In this document: piece by piece, positions 1 through 12,500 of the stretch | Layout: each line of letters opens with the position of its first letter | Numbering within the stretch: position 1 is the first letter of the stretch | Notes under the pieces: generated by a model | What the model saw: the letters and a program-made list of their open reading frames with translations, nothing else | Databases searched by the model: none | Told to the model about the DNA's origin: nothing | Made by a program: the position numbers and the translations under genes | Assembly (NCBI GenBank): GCA_035582835.1 | Contig: JAYKAV010000433.1 | Coordinates: forward strand, 517,851 to 581,850 | Length of the DNA: 64,000 nucleotides | From: Phoebastria nigripes | Taxonomy: Eukaryota > Chordata > Aves > Procellariiformes > Diomedeidae | Direction of reading: 5' to 3'

Positions 1-245
1 CAGGTGTAGGTACAGGTGTAGGTGTAGGTGCAGGTGTAGACATAGGTGTAGGTGTAGGTGCAGGTGTAGGTATAGGTGTAGGTGCAGGTATAGGTGCAGG
101 TGTAGGTGCAGGTGTAGGTGCAGGTGCAGGTGTAGGTACAGGTATCGGTGCGGTGTGATCAGGCGCGGGTGGAGGTGCGGGTGTGACCAGGTGTAGGTAC
201 AGGTGCAGGTACCGGTGCGGGTGCGGGTGCCGGTACCGTGCAGGT
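1..245. repeat. GGTGTA/GGTGCA hexanucleotide minisatellite
   Basis: A tandem array of a 6-bp unit, GGTGTA alternating with GGTGCA, with occasional GGTACA and GGTATA variants. It is regular to about position 157, then becomes degenerate and richer in GGTGCG and GGTACC units to about 245. It runs off the left edge, so its full length is unknown. It ends about 70 bp before the CRE of the RMDN3 promoter. It can be translated in several frames, but this is a by-product of the repeat and not a gene. Confidence 0.9.
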
Positions 246-313
246 TCCGCTGCGGCTGTGACCGGGCCGGCTGCGACCCGGCGCGGGTGCAGGCGTCGCG
301 TTGGCGGCCTCGC

Positions 314-321
314 TGACGTCA
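314..321. promoter_or_regulatory. Palindromic CRE (TGACGTCA)
   Basis: A perfect 8-bp CREB/ATF palindrome, 142 bp upstream of the RMDN3 start codon. Two related sites follow: TGACGCA at 369-375 (+) and TGACGCGG at 403-410 (-). Full CREs close to a start site in a CpG island are commonly functional; binding here is inferred. Confidence 0.6.
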
Positions 322-462
322 CACGGGGCCCGCCCCGGCGCCGGGCGCGGCCCTCCGTCGCGCGGCGATGACGCAGCTCCGCGCCGTCGGGCGCCGCGCT
401 CCCCGCGTCACCCGCAGCGGCAGGCGGACGGTGGCCGCGCGGGGCTGCGGCTCGGGGCCGCC

Positions 463-595
463 ATGGCGCGGCCCGGGCCCGGCCGGCTGGCGCTGGGGCT
501 GGCGCTGGCGGCGGGCGCCGGCCTGGGCCTGCTCTGGGTGCTGCGGCGGCGGGGCGGCGGGCGGCAGGCGGAGGCCGCGGGGCGCCGGAGCCAGG
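463..595 (+). CDS. RMDN3: RMDN3 exon 1 (coding part)
   Basis: Encodes residues 1-44 and the first base of codon 45. After a short basic, Pro/Gly-rich start comes an uninterrupted Leu/Ala/Gly hydrophobic stretch at about 8-27 and then an Arg cluster, the usual form of an outer-membrane signal anchor. The donor is G|GTAGGG; shifting by one base would lose the GT, so the boundary is fixed at 595 (phase 1). Confidence 0.92.
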
Positions 596-3500
596 GTAGG
601 GGGGCAGCGCGGGGCCGGGGCGCCGTCCCGCCCTTCCCGCCGTCTGCGTGCCGGGCTGCTGCCCGTCGCCGCTCTGCCCAGCGGGGAGGCAGCGCCCCGG
701 GCAGGGGGACGGCGCCCGCAGGCCCTCCCGGCCGGGCGTGGGCCCCGAGCGCGCCCCGCGTNCCCGGGAGAACGAGCTCTGCCCGCCTGCCAGGCCTTTC
801 TTCTAACGGCCGCCTGCGGCTGGCCCGGCCCCGCCGCGCTCGCTCTGTTCCAGACCTGCCCTCGCGGTCTGTGTCCCAGAGCCCTTCCAGGGCTTCAGAG
901 CGTCCCTGCTCGGCGCCGAGCTCCGGCGGGCGTGGAGCTGGAGCTTTTAAAGACGCTGATTCAGAGACCCGAGCTGCCTTGAGCTCACCCACGTCTGTGC
1001 GAAACCGCCTTTGTCCGTAGCGATCGCTCAGGTTTTAAAGCGAGGCCGGTGGCACGGAGGGCCGAGCGAGTGCAGGGGCCGGGTGCTTCCCTTTAGTAGT
1101 AGCTACGGTTCAGCAGTCTGGCTTTAAAAAATAAAAGTACTTCTAGGGAAGAACTTTTACTTGAATATCTTATTGGGGTATCTGCAGGCTTGTCTTTGCT
1201 ACTGTGTTGGGGCGGGAGTAGTTTCTGAACAGCGTTTTACTCTGTGATGTTGCAGAACCGGGTTTTAGACGCTTGCACCTTAATATTTCCCAGCTACATC
1301 TAGCATATACCATACCAGCACTACAGCAGTAACGGGAGAGCAAATATACCCGGGTGGCTTTGACAGGCTGGGAACTATTGCTGCAATAAATGTCTGCCCC
1401 CGGCTGCTGATGGTATATCCTAGAAGGAGTCGGTCCGTCCAGGTTCACGGGGCTTCACCCTGGAAGAGAGCAGGACTAGGGAAGAACGGAGTATCTGCCT
1501 CCGCCGCTGTGACAGCGGGAGCAGCGACAAATGCTGCTAGAGTCGGGCGGGTGCTTGAAAACAACACACAGCCCCTTCTTGAGAAAACAGCGAAGCAAAC
1601 AGCGTAATTTCTGGGAAGCAAGAGTAGGGAAAAGATTGCAGTGCTTCTTTATTTAAGAGAATTTAGATTTTTATCTCTTGAGTTTAGATGCGTTAGCACA
1701 GCGTACTCTGGAAGATAAGCCCTTCATTTCTGCAAACCTGGCTGCTTTTTTGAGAGTGATTCTCTGTTAATTTAAAAAGAGTATTCTTTCTTAAAGAATG
1801 GACTTAACTGGTAGTATATTTATTTATAATATTTATGAGCTTTCAGGAAAACATATTTAAAATCCACAGATGTAAATCTGTTCTTACATGCTACATCTGC
1901 AAGAAGATGTAAGGATCAGACAGACTGGTAAAGGTTCTAGATATTCAATACAAGGCAATGACACATTTTGATGACTGAACTGCTATTTAAAGTATGATGT
2001 CTCCGCTGGGTTTCTGTGGTGTTTTTTTTTTTTTTTCTTGAATAAGAATAGAGGGGGTTCTGTGGTTTTTGTGGGGTTTTTTTGTGGGTTTTTTTGTTTT
2101 CTTTTGTTCTTTAAAGAATAGGTCTTTTTTGGCCAAAATTAGCTTCCATTGTCCTTGTTCATTGTCACATGTTATCTTGCAAGCTGGTTGCTTTCCTGGC
2201 TGATGGTCTCCTGGAGTGATCACAATTCAGGAGAAAAGCAGGGTGTAGTTTTTCAGTGTGATGATAATACAGAAGTGTGTAGAATAGGAATTAAATTAAT
2301 TTGCAGTAAGGACTCTCAAAAAAGCGGCAGTTTCCTTATCTACAGTAGCCTTTGTGATGTATGTTTTAAAACAATTTTTACAAGGGGATTTTTATAGAAG
2401 TGTAGTAAAAAGAGCTTTATTTACCCCTAATTGCTATTGCAAGTCTGTTAAGCGTGGCTAGATGCTGCTGTCAGAGAAGGGAGTGGTAAACCAGTTGAAG
2501 AACCCAAAACCTCAGGCCAGGTCAGGCAGCAATACTTGAGACCAAGCCTCATATCCTCCATCTTCTGAAAACAAAATTGTACTGAGATTTCCCATGTGAA
2601 ATCCTTTCCCATTTGCATGTAATGAACTTTTTCTCCTCTTGTTTTCTTTTAAGTCGTGCCCAGAGTGCCGGTTCCTGTCGAGGCGGGAGATGGTGCTGTG
2701 TACGCACCTCTCCTAACGCATGACGAGCAGGTGGATGTGCTGGAGCGCCTTGACTTCGTGTTGAGAAACATTTCAGAGCTAAGAAAAGAAGTGGAGGAGC
2801 TACGAAACAGCCTGCAGCACTTAGCTGCAGAAATCGTTGGCGAAGTCAGGTGTCGACCCAGCCCCTTTCTGTCTTTTTCTACTGTTGCACATATTTACTC
2901 CATAGCCATGATTGAGTATGTTAAATTTAAAATCCAAAAGCGGAAAAAGTGTCTCTCTGGTTTCCACTGGCATTACGTCTTGACCTCCAGTGAGATTAAT
3001 GTAAAAAAAATTGTATGTTTAGCCAGGGTTGGTTTTTTTTCTTATGGAGTAGTAAGTAGTGACGCTTGCTTCATGTTGTAGACTGGGAAGGTTATTTGTT
3101 CTGTAAATGTTCGTCTCTTGTTACTGCTGTTTTCTCTCTGCTGCCAACTGTAGGTAACTTTAGATGTAGAATAAAAGGTCCTATATTCTGCGAGATGGTT
3201 CAGGATTCCTTGGTCTTTGCTCATTGAGGAAATCAGAGGAATGCATGTGATATGATTACCCCTTTGTATATGGATTGCATATATGGATTGTATATGGACC
3301 AAGTCTGCGGTCAGACTTGCTTTAACTGTAGGATATGATGTTTGCTGTATGGTGGTGGGACGTTTGTATAAGCAAGAGCAAGTCACCTTGTGAATTCTCC
3401 AGGTATAGAGCGAATTGGATCGAATGTGCTAGAGAGGAGAAGGGGAGTGAAATAGCAGACATTTCACTATCGAATGTTTATTGGTTTCTCTTTTTGCCTT

Positions 3501-6500
3501 CCTCAAAGGTCCCATCTGGAAGAAACCCAGAAAGTAACTCGCCGGAGGCGGTTTCCGTTTCCTAGAGAAAGAAGTGATTCCACAGGCTCCAGTTCAATTT
3601 ATTTCACAGCCAGCTCAGGAACAGCCAATACGGACGATGGAGAAAGTGAAGGAGGGTAAGCAGAGCGCCAGGTTAGAAGCAGCTTTTATGGGCTCTGGTG
3701 ACCAATTACTTAGGTCTGAGCAGTTTATAACATAGAGGAAGGGATTTTTTTCCTCGCTAGGTGTCTGTCATCCTGTTTTTATTTGCGTTTATTACAGTAA
3801 GTCTGCTACTGCCAGGGCCAAATTGAGAGAAGTGCAACGATTCTGACTTTTAGAGAAGGGAGGGAAAGAAAGAAAGAATAAATATAGTCTTTTAGGGGTT
3901 TTTTTAGGCAATAATTTGATTAGGGAACCTTGCAGGAAGAAGGGAAGTAGAAGTCCAACCTGGGACTTGAGTGGNAGAGTTTATAAATAAAATTTCCATA
4001 CAATAATATATTTTAGAACGTCTGGAAAACTTGAGAAAATTAAAAATATATTCCAATTAACTAGAATGTCTTTGGCTAGGGTATTTCTTATGGATTTTTC
4101 TCAGTGTGTCACACTGATCAGTTGTGTTGCTTAAATTCTTAAAAACAGGTGAAAACTACAGTATAGTTTAAGAAAAACAGTAAAAATTACAATATAGATG
4201 CAAATATTGTGATATTAGATAGAAAACGACGTCTGCTGCATACATGTATGTGACTGCCGCCTTTCTAATGAAACGCTTCTCTTCTGTGCCTTAATCGGAN
4301 GAATTCTATAGCTTTTCAGGTGTGTAAGTGTGTTCCAAAACATGCAGTGCTGGCCATATACATTTTCCAAGGGAAGTTGAAATGAAATGTAATTTCAAGG
4401 GAGAAGTTTGGACTTGATGGTCTTAAAGGTCTTTTCCAACCTAAATGATTCTATGATTCTAAGTTAANTATAGCACTGAGAGCAAGGCAGGCAGAATTTG
4501 GACGTGACACGCTGTTGGGTGGCAGCTAAATGACCAGTCAGCTGGTGCAAACTGACACTTGGTAGCACGGGTTTGTAATCGGGGGACAAAGCAGCCATTA
4601 CTGTAGCAGCCTCCTCGAACAAAGGACACGGATCTGCAGGAAAGCAGGCTTTGTGACTGCCATAAAACCCTGTCGATTTAGTGTTTTATCTTTAGTAGCT
4701 GGAATTGGTGAACCAGGAAGGAGCTGATGTGATCTCATTCAGGTTGTAGAACTGCTTCATTCGTCTGAAGTGGGTGTTCGTATGAAAGCAAAATGAGGGA
4801 GTAAGTGATTCACGCTGGTGTTATAGGTAACAAGGCTGCATGACAGATTTTAAAACTATATAGTTGGTTCTGAAGACAAGACCTTTCTATCTAAATAATA
4901 ACAGATGCATTGAGTCATCAGGGTGCCAATGTATTTTGTAAAGCATGCTGAAAAGGATGGTCTTTTTCAACAGATCCCAGCCCTAGGTGTCATCCGATCA
5001 TTAGAAAATGTTAAGTCATGATAGAGGCCAACAACGATTCTAAGGTTCAGAGAAGGCATCCTCCTTAGGGGACCGCACGTGAACCGTGGAGCAGGGATAC
5101 ATTTTACTGCAAAACCACATTACTTGATTGGGAACCTGGTGATGGTTGGAGGAGGTCTTATATTTTATTTAAAATCTGTAATTAGGTTTAATGACCATTG
5201 TGGTGAATTAGTGGATAAGCAGCTCTCATCTGATTTAAAAAAAATTCNAGTAGTATATAATTTCTCACTCTGGTATTTGTCCTATACAAATAGGTATAAT
5301 ATTAGTCTGTTCAGGACCAGCTGCCTTTAGTATGCAATATTGTCTTTTAGAGATGTAAATACTAAAACTTTCTAGTAGAAAATCAGGGTAGGAAATGTAA
5401 ATTTTGGAAAAGACTGTGTAAGCTTTTTAGCAGCCACTGGGAGGAAGAATGAGACAATTTTCAACAGAGAAATTTCAGCTGTGCATTCATTTCTGGCAAT
5501 TGTATTCTTTTAATGAAATTCAGAAGGAAGAACTCGCATTTCAGCTTTATTTTGTAAACCACGTGGATATAAGCATCTTCTCCAATTTCACATACAATTC
5601 ACAAAAGTCATCACGAGCTTTCAGGAGCCCAGAGGTCTTGGGCTGCTTAATTTCTCTATATTGCTTTGGCACTGTGTTGGTCTTTTGGGCTTCTTTGCCT
5701 CCTCTTTCCATGTGCTTTTTTGTTCCAGACAGTATGTTTTCATTTTCGTTCAGGATGTGTGCTAGCTAGAGGCTTCAACACACTAAAGCATTTAAGAACT
5801 TTCCATCATCGTGAACTGAAGAAAACAGGCTGATAACATCCAAATCCCTTAATCTTTCTGAAAACTCTGAGTTTATGAAGTTATATACGGTATTACTTGT
5901 CTTTTTAAACTGGCAGCGTCTTGTATGAGCTGTCTTGAAGAAAACACATTTTTGTGGTGGAGGAAAAAAGTGTAGAGGAGTCATCCATTGCTGCCTGTTT
6001 TTAAAGACCGTATTGTGTTTCAGGAGCCTTCAATGTGGAAAGTGTTTTTCAGCTGAAGTACTGAAATCTTTGCAGCTGCCGGTAAAATGTTGTAGTGAGG
6101 CAGTATCACAGCTGCGTAGCCCACAACTGTGCTGTGTAGTAGGTTAGGATGGGAAGTAAGAGAATTTGAGGAGTTTATGCTTAAGTACCAAAAATGAGGT
6201 AGTCTAGAGAACTAGTAATATCATTAATCTTGAGAAAATATCAAGAAATGAAGCTTTTAACTCAATCTGAAACGGAGCCGTGCCAGTGTCACCTACCACC
6301 GTGCTGCTACATTATCCATTAATTCAGTGCTGCCTACGGAATCTCCAGCACGTCTTCTTGTAGTACTTGCTTTCCTGGCTTTGCAGTGATAAGGCTGACT
6401 GTTACTTTATTTCCTGTCTTAAAATGTTTCAGTATGAAGTGGTGCGTTTTTAAATTTATGGATGAGAGTTGGAGGCTGTGGTGAGTGAGGGTATTTGTTT

Positions 6501-9500
6501 ACCCTCTACCAGAGAGAGAAGTGCTTGAGCATTATTGATGGTTCTCAGAAAATTGAAGCTTTGATAGCCAAATGTGTCTTGTTATCTATGTGTGGCCAAA
6601 TTACTGTAGCTGCTTTCTTCAGATATGGACTTCGGTCACCTATCTTTGTCTCCAGACAAAGGCAGCTTCACAGACAGCACTAGGCTCTGCCTCAGAGGGG
6701 GAATTCAGCCAGGACAAAAGGGAGTACAGCTGTAGTTACCAAATGCCCCCAGACTGCAATGACTTTTAATTGCAGCAGAACTTGTGAAGTTCAACACGTG
6801 GCTTGGGCACAGTTTAATTATGTAATGCTAGAATTAAGCCTTTATGTGATTTGAAGTAGCTTGCTTCAGGAAGACAGCTTTCTATTCAGATAAACCAACA
6901 AAATCTGAATATAAAAGTGCACATTCTTAAATTACTGGCTGACTTGCACTTATTCTTCAGTTAAGAGCTTGCAGATAAATGTGAGGGGGACAAACAGAGA
7001 GTCTTCTTTAAAAAGAAATTAGTTCTGTAAGTAGACACCCCACTGCAATGGTATCAGTCAATATTTAATGCTGTTTTAAATTTCCGGCTTAGGTGCCTGT
7101 ATATGACTTGGGGGAGCTTAATTTTAGCCATTTTCAGAAACTTTGATCTGAGCTTTATCCTGGTTCATTTGACTAATTTAGCAGCTAATCAGTGCCTGGG
7201 TTTTTGTACATGTGGTGTCTTTTCATGGCTCATCTGCTGTCTCCTTGCTGGACTTCTTGCTCATGTGAAATAGTTTTGATCACTCTTCTACTGTTTTGCA
7301 CCTTTTCACACGTCAGTGTGAACAAGCTGTTGCGTATTTAGCNCTCAGACAAGCTGAAGGAGGTACTAGATATTGCCAAAACAGCTATTGTGTCTGAAGT
7401 TTCCTGGAACAGGCTAAAACCATCAAGTTATGTTTTCCACATGGATGAGTGTGTCAGATTTTTTGTTGAAATTCTCTTTTATAATCCATACATTTCACTG
7501 AATTGTCCTGGCTCTGTTCATAGTTGTTTAATTCTCTTATATTGAAGTTAGAAGGCCTAAGAGAAGCTGTTACGGTGTGCAAGTGAGATGTGGACACTCC
7601 TGANGGAGTTCTGCTTAACTTTTGGGGGCCGCCTTTCATCAGCTTTTTGAGGTTGTGTGTAGTACATGAGAAACAATGGTTGGTGTGTTATGTGAGACAC
7701 TTGGATTGTACAGTGTTCTCCAGGATAAACTAAGATACTCCTCTTCCTCTATTAGGAAGAGTTGTTTTTTTCTGTACCATATGTATAAAACTGTCATAGG
7801 CTGCACAGCATCTCCTCAAACTAATTTTGCATTGTGTTGTTTTTTGTTTTTTTTTTTCTCAAAGGTACACCACAGCCAACGCTGAGTCTGATTACGACCG
7901 GGAGTCCGAGAGAGAGAGCGAAGAAGGGGAAGATGAAGTGAGCTGTGAAACAGTGAGAACTGCGCGACGGGATTCCCTGGATCTCGTCAACGAGGATGAA
8001 ACACAGTTAATCTTAGATTCCTCGCTAGAGGAAGGACTGGGTCAGCTACTGCAGCAGGCTGACCGCTTGCACAACGGAGATGAGCAGGAGAAGAGAGAGG
8101 GATTCCAGCTGCTGCTGAATAATAAACTGGCGGTAAAGGTTGCCTTTTTATATTTTCCAGCAGTGATTTGTGTTTTCAGCTAAATAGCTGGGAAAGAGGA
8201 AATTGCATATCTTAGCAGGGTCCAGGTCCTACACAACAACTGGGCCAGCTTCCAGTGGCCCCCTTCCTCAGGAGCAGCTTGGGAGCGGGCTGAAGGCCAA
8301 AATTGTTCGGGCTACGGCAGCAGCCAGTTCCCAGTCGCTTTCTGTCTTGGAACTCTGTGTCTCATCATGTCATCACTTTCCCTGAGTGAACACACTGTAC
8401 ATGTGTAAAGTAACAGTACCGTGTGTATACAGTAAACTCGGCAAACGTTTTGAGAACGTTTACCTCGTTGCATGTGCAGTCGTTCGATCTATATTCAGGA
8501 AACTTGGTCTTTCCGAGGACTGCCTGGTGCACGTGTGTGGTGGTTCATGAAATAAATAAGTTGCATATTCAAACAGGAGGGTTAGGCAACAGTTACGTGT
8601 ATATTAGTTAATGAGATTAAAACCTGGACGGTGCAGGTGTTTTGCCACCTTAAAGAATATGTCTTTTTATATCATATAGGCGATGTGAATTGATCCCCTG
8701 ATTCAGTGAACGTTGGCGCTGACATTGAGGTGTGGGAACGTAGCAAGGGGCAGTGATAGTTTTACTCCAGCTGTTGCAGATAGCTAGCTTCTACCTCTGG
8801 CCACACGCAGCGCATGCGCCCAGCGTTGACATGTGTCTTGCTGCGGCTGTTGCGACCTACAGCAGCGGTGCAGGCATGCCTGTGCCTGCTGCGCTTGCAC
8901 TGTCAGCCTCTGTTGGTGTCCACCTAAGTACTGCGTAGCCAGCAAAGAAAATGTTTTGGGTTACCAGCCTTTTAAAAAGCAAAACCTTTTTGGCTCCTGT
9001 ATTTCCAGGAGGAATAGAAGGAAAGAAATAACAGGTAACTTGATCAGTTCTGATTTCAAGTAGGTTGGGTTTTTTCCTTCCCACCAGGAAGAAATGACAG
9101 GCCTGTTGGCTTCTGAAATTCTCTTGCATGCTTCTTTCTGGTGATTCTCCCACTTTCTTTTATTTACAATACTATGGCAAAAAAACCCAGACTGTTAGGT
9201 GGTTGTGGTTTAATTTTCTACTTTTTTTTTTTTTTTTTTTTTTTTATAGTAAGTTTGAGTTTGTCGGAACTTATTTGATTCAAATTTAGCAGTGCACCTA
9301 CAGTACTGTCCCGGGTTTAAGAACAAGGCAGGATGTGAAACTGTTTGAATGCGGACTGAAGCATGAAAAAAGTAAAATTCAATTTGTGAATTTTAGTGAA
9401 GTGGTGAGGTTTAGGGTGATATTCCCCCGCCCCAGTGTTTTGAGGTTAGCAGAGACTGCTGAAGAACTGGCCCCAGTATGGACTTTGAAGTGGAGGGGTT

Positions 9501-12500
9501 CCTTGTTAGAAGGCGGCAACAATTAGACCCATACCAGTAGTGTAGCATTGTAAGCTGAATTATATATTTGGCCATCCAGTTTGCTCTTTTGTGCTTCTGC
9601 TTCAGTTCTTGTAGAGCTGGGGCCTTTTAAAGTTTCAAAAAATGTCTGTGCGACTTCTAGTATATGCCCCGACTTGATTTTTCTTTCTCATGCTCTTTGT
9701 CAATGGCAGAATGGGTCTTGATATGTAACGTTTATGTTTTTACTGCAGTATGCAGACCAGAAAGACTTTCTTTGGCGCCTGGCCCGAGCACACAGTGATA
9801 TGTGCGAAATCACAGAAGACACAGATGAGAAGAGATCGTACGCATCTGATGGTAAGGGATTGTGTGTCTGAGGCAAAGGAAGGGGGATGTTCAAAGCTGA
9901 CATTACACTGCAGATTTATAAACCCTACATTTGCAAACAATGTGGTGGAGATTTTTTTTTTTTCCCTTGTAATCTTTTTTTTTAGGTGAGTAGCTAGCAG
10001 TGCCGTGGTGGTATGTGTTTAAAATTTTTGCTTTCTGAAAGATAGTATAAGTAGACCAAGGGCTAGTTAAAGGTGTAAAAGTTTGTTTCTCAAACCTATC
10101 ATCCATATCCTGTGGTATTAAGCTAAATAAGATAAATAAGTTTTTGCTGTAATGCATTTAATTTTTTGTGTTGCTAACACGTGCAGATATAAAAAAGAAA
10201 TATATTTTTAAATGTGTGTTTACTTAGAGGAATCAGTTTAGTTTCATTCCCTCATTCTTCTTCGCTATCTCGAATGTGGTTTGTTTGCAAGATTGTAGGT
10301 GGGTCAGAATAAAACAAAAAAGTCATCTTCGTTACAGTTAAGATGTGCAACAAAAGACAATATTCTAAATAATTTCTGTCCTGTTTATTACGCACGTAAC
10401 TAAATATAGTTAGTTAATACTATAACTACCAAATATAATTATTCTTTTCTAGAAATCAGTGTAGCCATTTAAACCATGAAATTTTAAGTTTTATTTTGAT
10501 AGTCCTTTTAGCCTTCAATAGGCGCTTAGTTTTCAGCTTTTTGAGACTGCAGGTTCTTGGAGGAGAGAGGGGGGAGTGGGGCGGGTCCTAGATCTGCAGC
10601 TGTGAAATGCATCAGAACCAAACCACTGAAAGCTCTNATTAACTTTTCTTAACATTGTGTGGAAGATGTTTTCATTATAGATAACTGTACTTCCAAATGA
10701 GGTGAAACCATGTTGACAGGTCAACACAATTTGCTACTGTACTACAAATTTGCATGATCTCTTTGAGTGGTCTTGGATCTTCCAGATCACTGCAAGAGTA
10801 TGAAATTATTTATGGGACATTTTCAAGCCAAATGTATTATAAAATTAACAAATAGATGACTTTTATGCCATTCTATTCTTGTACTCTGACAGCCTCAGAG
10901 AAAGAAGTTGAGAGAGAAGGCAGCTGAATTTCTTACCTCTGACCACTTATTTGCAGGGAAAGAAGAGATGGAAATTGCCTTACAGAAATGGGATCAAAGT
11001 GCGGAGTGCCATCAATGGTATGTAACTTTTTACTTCTTGCTTTTAAGAAGCATAGGAAAGGGACTTGGAGATTGCTGTGAGCTGAGCTGCATTTAGAAAC
11101 TTAAAAAAAAAAAAAAAAGCTTATTTGCTCTTACTTGGAGTATACTACATTGATATTATTTTCTGTAAAAAGCCATTTTTAACACCTTTGGTTAATTGCC
11201 ATAAGCAATGGCTTGACAGACGGTAGGTTTGGTTGTGATTATAGTAATAAACTTTGCTTTGCTTGCACCAATTTAATTACGAATTTCTCTCTTGAGATGA
11301 GATGGCCAGAAGAGTTCTTGAGCAAAAGCTCCCAAATAGAATAATGAGCTTCTTTGGATATAAGAACAGATTGTATCAAGGCTTTTGTGAGTCTGCACCT
11401 AACAAGTCGATGAACTTTGGTGGTGGTAGTGAAGGATGAACTTCCAGATGAGGCTTGGAGAAACAAGCTATTGACAAAATGAGTTTGAGATGAGTAAGTA
11501 CAATGAGCTCCATTTGGTGTTCACCAGGCTAAATTTAGCAGACTGCATATTCTTTGGGCTGCTTGTAGCTTAAGTGCATATATTTCGAAAAGGTGAAGGA
11601 AAGTTTGTTTAGAAGCTTTCCTGGGAACTGTGCAATGTCCCTTCCAGGAAGTGGAAGACAATAATTTGCTCCGCAGCTGGCTTTTGGGCTGTGCCTGGGC
11701 GGGATGCTGCAAGCGTCTCGGCACAGAAAGGAGCTGAACTCCGTCGGCATGGCTTTTGATTGTGCAGACCCTGGGAAAATGCATATCGGAGCGCCCTGTT
11801 CCGTGCTGGGTGTAGATGGGCTGCCAAAGAATGTGTTTCACACAGATAACTTGCAGAAAGCCNGTTCCTGAGTTTGAGAGCTCAATATGGTGAGGCTCTC
11901 TTTATTTTCTTTCACGAGTCCTCTGTTTCCTTTGGCCCCTTTTCAGCCCCCTATAGAGTAATGTGTATATCCTTCAAAGCCAAGCTCACAGCCAGCTGCG
12001 CAGCTGTGGGGGCAAAGTCTTAAGAGTTACATATTAAATATGAATGAGGTTTTGCCTTTGTGTTCCTCCAACATTCTTGGGTTAATAGTTGTTTTTTATT
12101 CTGTTATTGACATTTCGATAATGCTCTGCTGCGCAGAGGTGCTTGCTTTATGTCAAGAGGTGATATATTTGCCTCAGTCAGCTAGGCCTGTGAGCGTGGG
12201 CTTAGTGCTGTGCCAGTGTTCTTATATTCATCTTAATTCTGGAGTAAGGAGAAGCATCATTCTTATCAGACAGCCTTTTATAGTCTTTTGGAGAGTGTCT
12301 TCTGGCCTGGCACTGCTGTATTCTGCTCATGGATGCTGCTTGGCACTCTGCAAAGCGCTCTGGCTTTGAAATGAATTGAGACAGCGGCATATGGCGCTCT
12401 TCCCCCCCCAAAGATATTTTATATTTTTTCTTCATGATAAAAGATGAAATGATCTGCAGTTTAGCCAAGCAAGGTGTTCTATGTTTGTATAAATGCTGCG

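Larger units (their letters stand above)
250..1010. promoter_or_regulatory. RMDN3: RMDN3 CpG-island promoter and first exon
   Basis: A very GC- and CpG-rich block surrounds coding exon 1 and falls off sharply into AT-rich intron sequence after about 1050. There is no TATA box before the ATG, as usual for a broadly expressed CpG-island promoter. The transcription start cannot be placed exactly; it should lie between the CRE at 314 and the ATG at 463. Confidence 0.75.

Noticed and set aside
301..1020. Long overlapping frames around the RMDN3 first exon
   Set aside because: CpG-island artefacts. Only the frame starting at 463 joins in phase to exon 2 and gives an RMDN3 N-terminus.
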